Shown here: in pieces, positions 54,449-63,564 of the stretch
How the letters are laid out: each line of letters starts with the position of its first letter
How positions within the stretch are numbered: position 1 is the stretch's first letter
Assembly: GCF_017592555.1 (NCBI RefSeq)
Contig: NZ_JAGFNS010000025.1
Location: forward strand, 1 to 64,000
Reading direction: 5' to 3'
DNA length: 64,000 nt
Source of the DNA: Actinoplanes flavus
GTDB lineage: Bacteria; Actinomycetota; Actinomycetes; Mycobacteriales; Micromonosporaceae
Program-made: the position numbers and the translations under genes
The notes under the pieces: model-generated
What the model saw: only the letters and a program-made list of their open reading frames with translations
The model's database searches: none
What the model was told of the DNA's origin: nothing

Positions 54449-55606
54449 ATGGTCGACTTCCGGCTCGGTGATGAGTATGCGGAGTTGCGCGACAGCGTGC
54501 GGCAGTTCGCGCAGGAGCAGATCGCGCCGGTGATCGCTGAGCACTACGAGAACAAGACCTTCCCGTACGAGATCGTGCGCCAGATGGGGAAGATGGGCCT
54601 TTTCGGTCTCCCGTTCCCGGAGCAGCACGGCGGGATGGGCGGTGACTACTTCGCGCTCTGCCTGGCGCTCGAGGAGCTGGCCCGCGTCGACAGCTCGGTC
54701 GCCGTCACCCTGGAGGCCGCCGTCTCGCTGGGCGCCATGCCGATCTTCCGGTACGGCACCGACGAGCAGAAGAAGCAGTGGCTCCCCCGGCTGACCAGCG
54801 GTGAGGCGCTCGCCGCCTTCGGCCTGACCGAGCCGGGCACCGGGTCGGACGCGGCCGGCACCACCACCCGTGCGGTGCTCGACGAGAGCACCGGCGAATG
54901 GGTGATCAACGGAACCAAGGCGTTCATCACGAACTCCGGCACCGATATCACCTGCCTGGTCACGGTGATGGCGGTGACCGGCACCAACCCGGACGGCAGC
55001 AAGGAGCTGTCGACCATCATCGTCCCGTCCGGCACGCCCGGATTCACGGTGGCGCCGGGCTACTCGAAGGTCGGCTGGTGCGCGTCGGACACCCACGAGC
55101 TGTCCTTCGACGAGGTCCGGGTGCCGGCCGCCAACCTGCTCGGCGAACGCGGCCGCGGTCTGGCCCAGTTCCTGCGCATCCTCGACGAGGGCCGGATCGC
55201 GATCGCCGCGCTGTCGGTCGGCCTGGCTCAGGGGTGCGTCGACGAGTCGGTGACGTACGCCGGCAACCGCACCGCCTTCGGCCGGCCGATCGGCGCCAAC
55301 CAGGCCGTCCAGTTCCTGATCGCGGACATGGACATGCGCGCCCACGTGGCCCGGCTCGGCTACTACGACGCCGCCGCCCGGATGCTCGCCGGCGAGGACT
55401 TCAAGCGGTACGCCGCGATCGCCAAGCTGAACGCCAGCAACGCCGCCATGGAGAACAGCCGCTACGCCACCCAGGTGCACGGCGGCTACGGATTCATGAA
55501 CGAGTCCGCGGTCGGCCGGTTCTACCGGGACGCCAAGATCCTCGAGATCGGCGAGGGCACCTCCGAGGTGCAGCGCATGCTCATCGCGCGGGGCCTCGGC
55601 CTGTAG
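54449..55606 (+). CDS. Acyl-CoA dehydrogenase
   Basis: A 385-residue FAD enzyme of beta-oxidation or branched-chain amino-acid breakdown. The signatures AAFGLTEPGTGSDAAGT (FAD-binding) and QVHGGYGFMNESAVGRFYRD (C-terminal) are complete. The catalytic Glu region is in QVHGGYGFMNE..., with EGTSEVQRMLIARGLGL at the end. The protein has the usual size. The twin operator just upstream suggests tight repression. Substrate chain length is not evident from sequence. Confidence 0.95.
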   Translation: MVDFRLGDEYAELRDSVRQFAQEQIAPVIAEHYENKTFPYEIVRQMGKMGLFGLPFPEQHGGMGGDYFALCLALEELARVDSSVAVTLEAAVSLGAMPIFRYGTDEQKKQWLPRLTSGEALAAFGLTEPGTGSDAAGTTTRAVLDESTGEWVINGTKAFITNSGTDITCLVTVMAVTGTNPDGSKELSTIIVPSGTPGFTVAPGYSKVGWCASDTHELSFDEVRVPAANLLGERGRGLAQFLRILDEGRIAIAALSVGLAQGCVDESVTYAGNRTAFGRPIGANQAVQFLIADMDMRAHVARLGYYDAAARMLAGEDFKRYAAIAKLNASNAAMENSRYATQVHGGYGFMNESAVGRFYRDAKILEIGEGTSEVQRMLIARGLGL

Positions 55607-55613
55607 TGATCGA

Positions 55614-56099
55614 TCAGGCGGGCAGCGCGGACTCCGTGCTGCCCGCCGTCGCGCACGGGTTGACCGCGTCCCGGACCGTGCGCAGCGAATCCAGCAGCTG
55701 GGTCAGCTGCTCCTCGGGAAGCAAACCGACATACCACCGCTGAACCAGCTCCAGGTGGCCCGGCAGGACCTCGGTGAGCCGCCGCATGCCCTCGTCGGTG
55801 ATGACGGCGTAGGAGCTGCGCCGATCGCTCGGGCACGCCTCCCGGCGGACCAGCCCGCTGCGCTCCATCCGGTCGACGACCCGGGTGACACCGCTCGTGG
55901 AGAGGGTGGTCTGCCCGGCCAGATCGGTCATCCGCAGGTGATTGCCGGGGGACCGGGCCAGTCTCATCAGCACCTCGAACTCCACCGGGGAGAGCCGGTG
56001 CTCCTCGAACTGTGCGGCCAGCCGGTTCATCAGGCCCGTGTAGGCCTCCGCGAGCAGCCCGACGGCGGTGAGGCGCGGGTCGTCCAGGTCCTTGTTCAC
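55614..56099 (-). CDS. MarR-family transcriptional regulator
   Basis: A 161-residue regulator with the winged helix-turn-helix LAGQTTLSTSGVTRVVDRME and wing GLVRREACPSDRRSSYAVIT (about 85-104). It is the usual size and converges with the acyl-CoA dehydrogenase, ending seven bases after it. It is divergent from yceI, with a 100-bp gap between the starts, so it probably controls itself and the yceI gene; the ligand is unknown. Confidence 0.93.
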   Translation of the reverse strand: MNKDLDDPRLTAVGLLAEAYTGLMNRLAAQFEEHRLSPVEFEVLMRLARSPGNHLRMTDLAGQTTLSTSGVTRVVDRMERSGLVRREACPSDRRSSYAVITDEGMRRLTEVLPGHLELVQRWYVGLLPEEQLTQLLDSLRTVRDAVNPCATAGSTESALPA

Positions 56100-56199
56100 G
56101 CTTCGACTCTAGCAGGCACTTGACAGGAGGAATATTGCGGCGCATATAGTTGCTCCGTCAGACAAGCATCCGGACCGAGCTTCGAGAGAAGGCAGTGTC

Positions 56200-56772
56200 A
56201 TGACCGTCAGCACCCGTGAGTTCGAAGGCCTCCAGATTCCCGCCGCCGGCACCTACGAGCTGGACGCGGCGCACAAGCGGGTCGGCTTCGTGGTGAAGCA
56301 CCTCATGGTGAGCAAGGTCCGCGGCCAGTTCGCCGAGGCGACCGCCACCGTCACCGTGGCGGAGAACCCGCTGGAGTCCTCGGTCGTCGCCTCCATCAAG
56401 ACCGCCAGCGTCGAGACCGGCCAGACCGACCGGGACAACCACCTGCGCACCGGCGACTTCTTCGAGGCCGAGAAGTACCCGACGATGGAGTACCGCAGCA
56501 CCGGCGTGAAGTCGCACGCGGGCGCCGAGTTCGTCCTCGACGGCGAGCTCACCATCAAGGGCATCACCCGGCCGGTCGAGCTGGTCGTCGAGTTCGAGGG
56601 CGCCACCACCAGCCCGTACGGGCAGCATCTCTTCGGGTTCAGCGCGCACACCGAGATCGACCGCGAGGACTGGGGCCTGACCTACAACATGGCCCTGGAG
56701 ACCGGCGGCGTGATGATCGGCAAGAAGGTCAAGATCGAGATCGAGGGCGAGGCCATCCTGCAGCAGGGCTGA
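56200..56772 (+). CDS. YceI-family lipocalin-like protein
   Basis: A 190-residue YceI protein with the signature KHLMVSKVRGQFAEATATV, then RTGDFFEAEKYPTMEYRST, and GITRPVELVVEFEG; members bind polyisoprenoid-type lipids in a beta-barrel. There is no signal peptide, so it is cytoplasmic, as in other actinobacteria. It is divergent from the MarR gene, a common pairing. A hairpin follows the stop. Confidence 0.95.
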   Translation: MTVSTREFEGLQIPAAGTYELDAAHKRVGFVVKHLMVSKVRGQFAEATATVTVAENPLESSVVASIKTASVETGQTDRDNHLRTGDFFEAEKYPTMEYRSTGVKSHAGAEFVLDGELTIKGITRPVELVVEFEGATTSPYGQHLFGFSAHTEIDREDWGLTYNMALETGGVMIGKKVKIEIEGEAILQQG

Positions 56773-56783
56773 CCGTCCTGATC

Positions 56784-56818
56784 GGAGAACGCCGTCCGGG
56801 TTCCGGGCGGCGTTCTCC
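56784..56818 (+). terminator. Terminator after yceI
   Basis: GGAGAACGCCGTCCG pairs with CGGGCGGCGTTCTCC (one G-U), forming a 15-bp stem 12 bases after the stop. Confidence 0.8.
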
Positions 56819-56939
56819 GTGTCTCCGGATGTCTGGCGGTCGTCCGCGAGGGATGGCAGGGTGAACCGAGCGCAGTCGTTCGTTCACAGAGCGGTGATCG
56901 ATATCCGTTTCGTCCCCGGCCGTCCCGGGAGGGCAGCAC

Positions 56940-58412
56940 ATGGGCAAGGAACTGGTGACCGCCGTCTTCTCGCCGCATGATCGGGTGCTGTTCCGGCGGC
57001 GGGTGCGCCGTGGGCTCGACGCGCTGACCGGGATGCTCGAGGACGGCCGGTTCGAGCCCGGCGACCCGACCACCGGCCTGGAGATCGAGATCAACCTGGT
57101 CGACGCGGAGGCCGCCCCGGCCATGCGCAACGCCGAGGTCCTGGCCGACCTGGCCGATCCCCGCTTCCAGTTGGAGCTGGGCCGGTTCAACCTCGAACTG
57201 AACGTGCCACCCCGGTCGCTGGCCGGCGACGGGCTCGCCGACTACGAGCGAGAGATCCTGCAGGCGCTGTGTGCGGCTGGTGAGTCCGCCCGCAAACGGG
57301 AGACCCGGCTCATCCTGATCGGGATGCTGCCCACCCTCACCGCCGGTCAACTGGTGCACGCCGACATCTCCGACAACGAGCGGTTCCGCGCCCTGGACGC
57401 CGAGATCGCGGGCGCCCGCGGTGACGACTTCCGGATCGACATCCGAGGCCCCGAGCGGCTGCTGACCAGCAGCGACACCATCGCTCCGGAGGGCGCCTGC
57501 ACGAGCGCGCAGTTCCACCTGCGGGTCGACCCGGCCGACTTCGCCCGGTACTGGAACGCGTCCCAGGCGATCGCCGGAGTCCAGCTGGCGCTCGGCGCCA
57601 ACGCTCCGTTCCTCTACCGGCGGCGGCTCTGGGCGGAGACCCGGATCCCGTTCTTCGAGCAGGCCACCGATGCGCGCCCGGACGAGTTCGCGGCACAGGG
57701 CGTACGACCGAGGGTCTGGTTCGGCGACCGCTGGATCGATTCGATCCTGGACCTGTACGAGGAGAACGTCCGGTACTTCCCACCGTTGCTGCCGGAGCTC
57801 GGTGACGAGGACCCGGCCGCCGTCCTGGCCGCCGGCGGCATCCCCGAACTGGCCGAACTACGCCTGCACAACGGCACTGTCTACCGCTGGAACCGGCCGG
57901 TCTACGACGTCACCGGCGGCCGCCCGCACCTGCGGGTGGAGAACCGGGTCCTGCCGTCCGGCCCCACCGTGGCGGACATGCTCGCCAACGCGGCGTTCTA
58001 CTTCGGGCTCGTCCGGCAGCTCGCCGAGGAGGATCCGCCACTCTGGGCGTGCCTGGACTTCGCGGCGGCCGAGGCCGGCTTCCGGACCGGAGCGCGCGAC
58101 GGGATCGAGGCCCGGCTGTTCTGGCCCGGTCGCGGCGAGGTGCCGGTCACCGATCTGGTGCGCGACGTGCTGCTTCCCCGCGCCCATTCCGGTCTGGACC
58201 GGTACGGGGTGCACCCGGCGCATCGGGACCGGTTTCTCGGCATCATCGAGGACCGCTGCCGGACCCGGCGCAACGGCGCCGTCTGGCAGAGCGAGACGGT
58301 CCGCACCGTGCAGGAGCGCGGGCTGGACCGGGTGGTGGCGCTACGCGAGATGACGCAGCGCTACCTCGAATTCCAGCGCACCAACGAGCCGGTGCACACC
58401 TGGCCGATCTGA
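56940..58412 (+). CDS. Glutamate-cysteine ligase family (GCS2) protein
   Basis: A 490-residue protein of the GCS2 carboxylate-amine ligase group. The Mg/ATP acidic cluster GLEIEINLVD (about 46-55) and the RFNLELNVPP strand (about 82-91) are visible. PEGACTSAQFHLRVDP (about 183-198) and the late HLRVENRVLPSGPTVADML follow. Members join glutamate to amines such as cysteine; in actinobacteria with mycothiol rather than glutathione these homologues often have other products, so specificity is open. It starts at ATG 56940 after GGGAGG. Confidence 0.87.
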   Translation: MGKELVTAVFSPHDRVLFRRRVRRGLDALTGMLEDGRFEPGDPTTGLEIEINLVDAEAAPAMRNAEVLADLADPRFQLELGRFNLELNVPPRSLAGDGLADYEREILQALCAAGESARKRETRLILIGMLPTLTAGQLVHADISDNERFRALDAEIAGARGDDFRIDIRGPERLLTSSDTIAPEGACTSAQFHLRVDPADFARYWNASQAIAGVQLALGANAPFLYRRRLWAETRIPFFEQATDARPDEFAAQGVRPRVWFGDRWIDSILDLYEENVRYFPPLLPELGDEDPAAVLAAGGIPELAELRLHNGTVYRWNRPVYDVTGGRPHLRVENRVLPSGPTVADMLANAAFYFGLVRQLAEEDPPLWACLDFAAAEAGFRTGARDGIEARLFWPGRGEVPVTDLVRDVLLPRAHSGLDRYGVHPAHRDRFLGIIEDRCRTRRNGAVWQSETVRTVQERGLDRVVALREMTQRYLEFQRTNEPVHTWPI

Positions 58413-58413
58413 G

Positions 58414-59598
58414 CTATTTGCCGGACTTCTTGGGATCGTCCGGGTTGATCCGGGCCACCGTCGGGCTGGCCGGCGGCGGGGTGATCGTGGACCGCGGAGC
58501 GGTGTCGCCGTTGCCGTTGCGGCGCTTGGCCGGGGTGCGGCCGCTCGGGCGGGACGCCTCGGCGACCTCCGGGTCGACCGGATCCGGCTTGGTGGGAGTC
58601 GCCGCCTTCGCCGGCGCGGACGCGGTCACCCGGCCGGTCGCCTTGGCCGGCTTCGCCGGGGTGCTCTCCGTCTTCGGGACGGAAACGGAGACGGGGGCGG
58701 GGGCGGGGGCGGGGACGGGGACGGGAGTCAGCCGACCGCGCCGGCCCGCCACCAGGGCCACGGTGAGCGCGGATCCGCCCAGGCCGGCGAGGACGGCGTA
58801 CGGCGCGATCAGGTACGCCGACTCCAGCGGCCCCATCGCCTCGGTCAACAGTGGCGCCAGGGTGAGGAACGAGAAGGCGACCAGCAGCGGCCCGACCGCG
58901 CCGGAGATCGCCGTGCCCAGCCCCAGCTCGCCCCTCAGCGCCGCCGGACCGGCCGCCACCAGCCCGATGACGAACGCCGCGACCAGGGTCAGCAGGGCGC
59001 TCGGCCAGTAGATCCCGCCGTAGCGGACCGGGCTCACCGACTCGGCGAACTGCCAGCTGGTCAGGTAGGTGGCGAAGTCGCGCCCGGTGAGCAGTTCGGC
59101 CACCACGCCGGCGATGGCCAGTGTCCACAGCCACAGCGCGGTGCCGATCAGGTTGGCCGCGACCGGGGTGGACGACACCGCCCAGAACGCGACCACCAGG
59201 CCGGCCAGCAGGCCGGCGAGCGCGTACCCGCTGGCGACCAGCTGGGGTGACAGGGTGTCGGCGCGGACCGCGGACCGGGCCGGTAGCGCGACCAGGACGA
59301 CCGACACCAGCGCGCCCACCGCCGAGGCGGTCGCCAGCGCGAAGCGCCAGAGCGCCCGCCACCGGCCGGGGCGTTCGGCTCGCAGCCGGCCGGCGATGAC
59401 CGCCCCGAGCACCGTGGCGCTCGCGGTGATCCAGGTCGCCCAGCCGAGGCTGCCCAGCCAGACGCTGTCGGCGTCGGCGAGGGTGACCGGCCAGGTGATG
59501 ACACCCAGGCCGTAGCCCAGACCCAGTTGAGCGGCCCCGGTCCCGGCCGCGATGCCGGCCGCGGTGGCAGCCTGTGTTGTCCAGCCATTCTCGGCCAT
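58414..59598 (-). CDS. Multi-span membrane protein with Pro/Val/Ala repeat tail
   Basis: A 394-residue protein with about eight or more hydrophobic helices (residues about 10-275) and a C-terminal, probably cytoplasmic, tail of about 115 residues rich in Pro, Lys and Ala. The tail contains PVPVPAPAPAPVSVSVPK, encoded by a run of near-identical G-rich hexamers, and ends PDDPKKSGK. No family is recognised. The ATG at 59598 starts the first helix region (MAENGWTTQAATAAGIAAG); the frame upstream is longer but unsupported. It converges with the GCS2 gene, one base apart. Confidence 0.75.
   Translation of the reverse strand: MAENGWTTQAATAAGIAAGTGAAQLGLGYGLGVITWPVTLADADSVWLGSLGWATWITASATVLGAVIAGRLRAERPGRWRALWRFALATASAVGALVSVVLVALPARSAVRADTLSPQLVASGYALAGLLAGLVVAFWAVSSTPVAANLIGTALWLWTLAIAGVVAELLTGRDFATYLTSWQFAESVSPVRYGGIYWPSALLTLVAAFVIGLVAAGPAALRGELGLGTAISGAVGPLLVAFSFLTLAPLLTEAMGPLESAYLIAPYAVLAGLGGSALTVALVAGRRGRLTPVPVPAPAPAPVSVSVPKTESTPAKPAKATGRVTASAPAKAATPTKPDPVDPEVAEASRPSGRTPAKRRNGNGDTAPRSTITPPPASPTVARINPDDPKKSGK
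58691..58726. repeat. G-rich hexanucleotide run in coding sequence
   Basis: On the plus strand GGGGGC repeats three times followed by GGGGAC twice. It encodes the PVPVPAPAPAPV part of the overlapping minus-strand gene. Confidence 0.8.
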
Positions 59599-59756
59599 GC
59601 CGGGCACTGTACTGGTCCTCGCCGATGTCTGGGAAATGGTCACCGAGGGTCGGCATTCGACCGCTTTCCGGCTGGTGGAAACCACAACCAGGCCGCAAGA
59701 TTCGATACCTTGACGCTGCGACTAGCGCGGATGTACGGAGCGGAAGGGGCGCGGTG

Positions 59757-60431
59757 ATGCCCGAGGAGCGCGAACCCGAGCGGGATGACGAGACCCGCCC
59801 GCTGTCGTCAGTGGACGAGCAGCCGTCCCCGCAACCGGAGGACCCTGGCGCGGACGTGTGGACCGGCCGGGCCGGTGTCCGGCCCTACGGGGCCTATCGC
59901 CGCGAGCAGTTCGACGAGGACGGCGACTGGGCCGACCGCGGGCCCGCCGAGCCGTCCGGCCGCTGGTGGGCGCCGATCGCCATCGGCACCGTCTCGCTGA
60001 TCCTGCTCGGGTTGCTCGGCTTCGGCATCGTGGTGATCGTGCAGAACGCGGACGGGGAGGTCGAGACGCCGGGCGCCACACCCACCGTGCGCGCCACCAC
60101 GACCGAGCCGGCCGACCCCGGCATCACGACCCCGCCCACGGTGACCGAGACGATCACCACACCCGCGACGACCGACGCGGCGGAACGCGAGGTGACCGTG
60201 CCGGCGCTACGCGGGATGCCGCTGGCCGACGCACAGGCGGCACTGACCCGCTCCCGACTCGGATACCGGGTGATCCGCCGGGAGAGCGACGCCGAGCCGG
60301 GAACGGTGATCAACTGCGACCCCCCGGAGGGCCTGCAGGTGCCGTCGGACACACGGGTGACCCTGATCGTGGCCATCGCGCGGACGGACGACCCGTCTCC
60401 GGCGACACCGGCGGCCTCCGCCGGAGGCTGA
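59757..60431 (+). CDS. PASTA-domain membrane protein
   Basis: A 224-residue protein with an acidic N-terminus (1-75, with RPYGAYRREQFDEDGDW), one membrane helix at about 80-101 and a Thr/Pro-rich extracellular linker (about 108-140). A single PASTA domain (VTVPALRGMPLADAQAALTR, about 145-205) follows. PASTA domains bind muropeptides or beta-lactams and are usually found in PknB kinases and PBPs; here there is no kinase. It may act as a cell-wall sensor or adaptor. ATG 59757 and GTG 59754 are both possible starts. Confidence 0.85.
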   Translation: MPEEREPERDDETRPLSSVDEQPSPQPEDPGADVWTGRAGVRPYGAYRREQFDEDGDWADRGPAEPSGRWWAPIAIGTVSLILLGLLGFGIVVIVQNADGEVETPGATPTVRATTTEPADPGITTPPTVTETITTPATTDAAEREVTVPALRGMPLADAQAALTRSRLGYRVIRRESDAEPGTVINCDPPEGLQVPSDTRVTLIVAIARTDDPSPATPAASAGG

Positions 60432-60432
60432 A

Positions 60433-60735
60433 TCAGCGCGGGGTCCGGACCGTCCGCGCGGGCGCCACCCCGGGGCGGGTGGCCGGCTGGCGACTGTTGC
60501 GCAGCCGCGGATCGGGCGCCTTCCCCGCCGGGCGAAGACCATTGACCTGTACGAAGATCGAGCGGCGTTCGACCGCGTCACCGGCCGAGTTCAGTTCGTA
60601 GCCGTCCAGCCAGACCCACCCCTCGTAGGTCGGCCAGTCGTGGACCCGGATGACCCGGAAGAGCATCGGTGATGCGAATTGGACGCTCGCCGCTCTCGTC
60701 ACGTGGATGACATCACCGGACCGAGGTAGAACCAC
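60433..60735 (-). CDS. Small hypothetical protein (100 residues)
   Basis: A basic protein, VLPRSGDVIHVTRAASVQF, then WPTYEGWVWLDGYELNSAGD, then an Arg/Pro-rich tail ending RTVRTPR. No family is recognised; the front half looks like a small beta-barrel. I chose the GTG at 60735 as AGGAG lies six bases upstream; the frame is open to 60861, where another GTG exists without such a signal. It converges with the PASTA gene, one base apart. Confidence 0.55.
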   Translation of the reverse strand: MVLPRSGDVIHVTRAASVQFASPMLFRVIRVHDWPTYEGWVWLDGYELNSAGDAVERRSIFVQVNGLRPAGKAPDPRLRNSRQPATRPGVAPARTVRTPR

Positions 60736-61118
60736 GTCATCTCCTGCCCTGAGACCCGTGTAGATGGACTTTGGTGACCTAGGCGCACCAGTTTGCCGGT
60801 TTGGTACGCCCTTGCAAGCCTCCGACGGGTTTGACCATCGAAGGAGGTTGCGGAACGTCACTATCGCCGATCACACCTACCCGGTTTCGGGAGAAGGTCC
60901 ACCATGGACCAGAAGTGGCTCGGCGCCCCGTATCGGACGTCGTCTTGCTGGCATTTGTCGGACTTGCTCGCGTCTTTCAAGAACGTTAAGTGATGCAAGC
61001 CATACGGAAAGATTGCACCACCAGTCTCGTCGATGCAAGTTGCATGTCACGCTTCCGTGATTCTCCGTGATCATCCAATGTGCTTGAACGATCATGAGCG
61101 GCTCGGGAGACTGGTCCG
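60736..61118. other. Intergenic region upstream of the DUF5753 regulator
   Basis: No gene is visible. It contains ATGCAAGTTGCAT (61033-61045), a 6-bp palindrome around one G, and a half-site ATGCAAG near 60994. These are candidate binding sites for the regulator that follows. Confidence 0.5.
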
Positions 61119-62000
61119 GTGAATCGACGCCGCAGTCCCACCGTCCGTCGACGCCGCCTCGGGGTGGAGCTGCGCAGGTATCGCGAGGCGGCCGGCGTGA
61201 CGATTGATGTGGTGGCCGAGCGGCTGGGCTGCTCGACATCCAAGATATCCCGGATCGAAACCGGGCATACCACCGCCAGCCCGCATGACGTGAGCGCCAT
61301 GTTAGCTATTTATGGTGTCGATCCGGACATTTCAGGAGAGTTAGTTGAAATCTCGCGAGATGCCCGGAAGAAAGGTTGGTGGCACCCCTTCTCCACCGTC
61401 CTGAACAGCACGTATGTCGGCTTCGAGGCCGAAGCTAGATCAATTCAGGCGTACGAGCAGCAGGTCATTCCGGGCCTTCTGCAGAGCGAGCAGTACGCAA
61501 TGGCTCTCATTCGATCCGCCCGATGGGATGACACCGATCAGGAAATCGCGCAACGGGTCCGCGTCCGTATGGAACGGCAGTCGTTACTGATTCAGGACGA
61601 TCCAATCGATCTCTGGGTGGTGCTCGATGAAGCGGTGGTGAGTCGCCCGGTCGGTGGCGACGCGGTCATGCGCGATCAGTTGCGACATCTGGTCGAGACC
61701 GCCGGTCTGCCGAACGTGACCCTCCAGATCCTGCCGTTCGCGGTCGGCGCGCATGCCGCCATGGACGGTGCGTTCGCGATCCTCGACTTCCCCTCGGACG
61801 GTGACCCCGCCGTGGTGTTCGCCGAGAACGCGGCCGGCGGGCTCTTTCTGGAGAAGGACGACGAACTCCGCAAGTTCCGCGAGGTGTTCGGCACCATCCG
61901 GGCCGCCGCCCTGGATCCGGAGGCGTCCATCGAGATGATCGAGAAGCTGGCAGAGGAGCCATTGTGGAAATCGAGGCGAAGGGCCTCCGAGTCGATCTGA
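61119..62000 (+). CDS. Helix-turn-helix regulator with DUF5753 domain
   Basis: A 293-residue XRE-type regulator. The N-terminal helix-turn-helix (about 14-70) includes LRRYREAAGVTIDVVAERLG, then CSTSKISRIETGHTT. The C-terminal DUF5753 domain (about 95-285) has ARSIQAYEQQVIPGLLQSEQ and LQILPFAVGAHAAMDGAFAI. Actinobacteria have many such genes next to DUF397 genes; well-known relatives are WhiJ-type developmental regulators. It starts with GTG and its 3' end overlaps the DUF397 gene by 37 bases, so the two are coupled. Confidence 0.93.
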   Translation: MNRRRSPTVRRRRLGVELRRYREAAGVTIDVVAERLGCSTSKISRIETGHTTASPHDVSAMLAIYGVDPDISGELVEISRDARKKGWWHPFSTVLNSTYVGFEAEARSIQAYEQQVIPGLLQSEQYAMALIRSARWDDTDQEIAQRVRVRMERQSLLIQDDPIDLWVVLDEAVVSRPVGGDAVMRDQLRHLVETAGLPNVTLQILPFAVGAHAAMDGAFAILDFPSDGDPAVVFAENAAGGLFLEKDDELRKFREVFGTIRAAALDPEASIEMIEKLAEEPLWKSRRRASESI

Positions 62001-62188
62001 ACCAGGCACGCTGGTTCAAGAGCACGCGGAGCGGGCCGAACTGCGACAACTGTGTCGAGGTCGCGTTCGTCGGCGAGGCTATCGCGGTGCGCGACTCGAA
62101 GAACCCGTCGGGACCGGCGCTGATCTTCACGACCGCGGAGTGGGACGCGTTCGTGGGTGGAGCCAAGGACGGCGAGTTCGACCTCTGA
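61964..62188 (+). CDS. DUF397 small protein
   Basis: A 74-residue DUF397 protein with its typical RWFKSTRSGPNCDNCVEVAF (about 16-35), AVRDSKNPSGPALIFT and EWDAFVGGAKDGEFDL. In known pairs, DUF397 proteins bind or oppose the neighbouring DUF5753 regulator, somewhat like an antitoxin. The start is a GTG within the regulator gene. Confidence 0.95.
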   Translation: MEIEAKGLRVDLNQARWFKSTRSGPNCDNCVEVAFVGEAIAVRDSKNPSGPALIFTTAEWDAFVGGAKDGEFDL

Positions 62189-62350
62189 GGATGCCTGAGC
62201 GGCCGGTCCGGTGATCCGTTCACCGGGCCGACCGTTGCTATTTGCCCGATTCGCGTCGCTGTGCGCGACTCGCCTCGTTGAAAGCTCCAGGCGCGGACCG
62301 GACCGCGCTGACGGGCCGGGACACACCACCGACGAGGCAAGGCAGTAGAG

Positions 62351-62794
62351 ATGACTATTGGTTCCGAGAACCTCAGCAGCGGTTCGTCGACGGCGCAGGA
62401 CCGCTTCAGCGGAGGCGTGAGCGCCTACCGGCAGGGCCGGCGGGAAGCTCTCACGGGCGATCACAGCGACGGTGAGCTGGTGTCCCGTACCAGCTCCGGC
62501 CTGCCGACCCGGTCGCCCGGGCGTTCCCACAGCATCGAGCCGACCAGCTCGCTCGACCGGGCCGCGAGGCTGCCCTCCCTGGATCTGCAGAACCTGAACG
62601 AGCCGGTCTTCCCGTCCGGAACCTGGAGCGACTCGTCGAGCCAGTCGATGGCCGACCACCCGCTGCTCCGTGGACTGCTGCTGGAGCTGCCGGCTCGTGG
62701 CACGCTGCCGCCGTCGGAGTGGCTGGACCGCTGGTTCGAGGCGACCCGCTCGATCCTGGAGCTGCTCTACGTCCAGGAAGCCAAGCAGCACTGA
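62351..62794 (+). CDS. Hypothetical protein, 147 residues
   Basis: The N-terminal two thirds (1-105) are Ser-, Gly- and Arg-rich and look disordered (SSGSSTAQDRFSGG, SSSQSMADH). The last 40 residues form helices: HPLLRGLLLELPARGTLPPS, then EWLDRWFEATRSILELLYVQ. I recognise no family; the C-terminal amphipathic helices suggest a protein contact. Only weak ribosome-binding sequence precedes the ATG. It lies after the DUF5753/DUF397 pair, but a 160-bp gap makes cotranscription uncertain. Confidence 0.7.
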   Translation: MTIGSENLSSGSSTAQDRFSGGVSAYRQGRREALTGDHSDGELVSRTSSGLPTRSPGRSHSIEPTSSLDRAARLPSLDLQNLNEPVFPSGTWSDSSSQSMADHPLLRGLLLELPARGTLPPSEWLDRWFEATRSILELLYVQEAKQH

Positions 62795-62797
62795 CGA

Positions 62798-63421
62798 TCA
62801 GCGGGCGCCGGCCGGCGCCCGCTCCCGGTCCCGGCGGCCGATCGGGGCCAGCACCAGCGGGGCCAGGCGGCTGTGCCGCAGCGCCGCCCGGATCCCGATG
62901 CCGGCGACGGTCACCATGACGACGGTGACGGCGATGCCCAGCATGCCGGTCGCCACGCCGCCGGGCACGTCCACCAGGCCGGCCGCGATCGGGAGGCCCA
63001 CCAGCGCGGCCACGCCGGTGATCTGCAACGGCGCGGACAGCAGCGGGTGGGCGGCCGCGGCGCGCAGGGCCGGCGGAACCGGCGTCAGCGGCGCGGTGGC
63101 GAACGCCCCCGCGCCGCGGCGCACCCAGCCGAGCCGGCGCAGGGTCGCGGTCAGCACGATCAGTGCCGGTACGCCCGGCAGCAGGGCGGCGGCCGGCGCC
63201 GCCGAGACGCCCGGCATCAGGGCGGCGACCAGGGGGACCGCGGCGAACACCGCGACGCCCGCGCCGACCAGCGCGGAGAGCAGACCGGCACGGCGGCGCA
63301 GCTGACGCGCGGTCACGGCGGCGGGCATCCCGTCGACCAGGAGCCCGGCGGTGAGCCAGACGGCGGCGAGGGTGCCGATCAGGATGACGTCCACGACGGT
63401 GTTCACATCGACAGCGTTCAC
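62798..63421 (-). CDS. Membrane protein, hypothetical
   Basis: A 207-residue protein with about five hydrophobic helices, beginning NTVVDVILIGTLAAVWLTAG. The basic loops RQLRRRAG and RRLGWVRRGAG lie on the cytoplasmic side. No family is recognised. It converges with the preceding gene, three bases apart. Confidence 0.75.
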   Translation of the reverse strand: MNAVDVNTVVDVILIGTLAAVWLTAGLLVDGMPAAVTARQLRRRAGLLSALVGAGVAVFAAVPLVAALMPGVSAAPAAALLPGVPALIVLTATLRRLGWVRRGAGAFATAPLTPVPPALRAAAAHPLLSAPLQITGVAALVGLPIAAGLVDVPGGVATGMLGIAVTVVMVTVAGIGIRAALRHSRLAPLVLAPIGRRDRERAPAGAR

Positions 63422-63564
63422 CGTTCGCGTTCGTACCGAAACCGGGATATGCCCGGACCGGGCACCCGTAGGGGTCCCGCGCCACTAGGCGTAGGCGCCC
63501 CGGGACGCTCCGTCGAGAACGGACAGTGATCTACAACGCACTGTCCGAGACAGGATCCGGTCGG

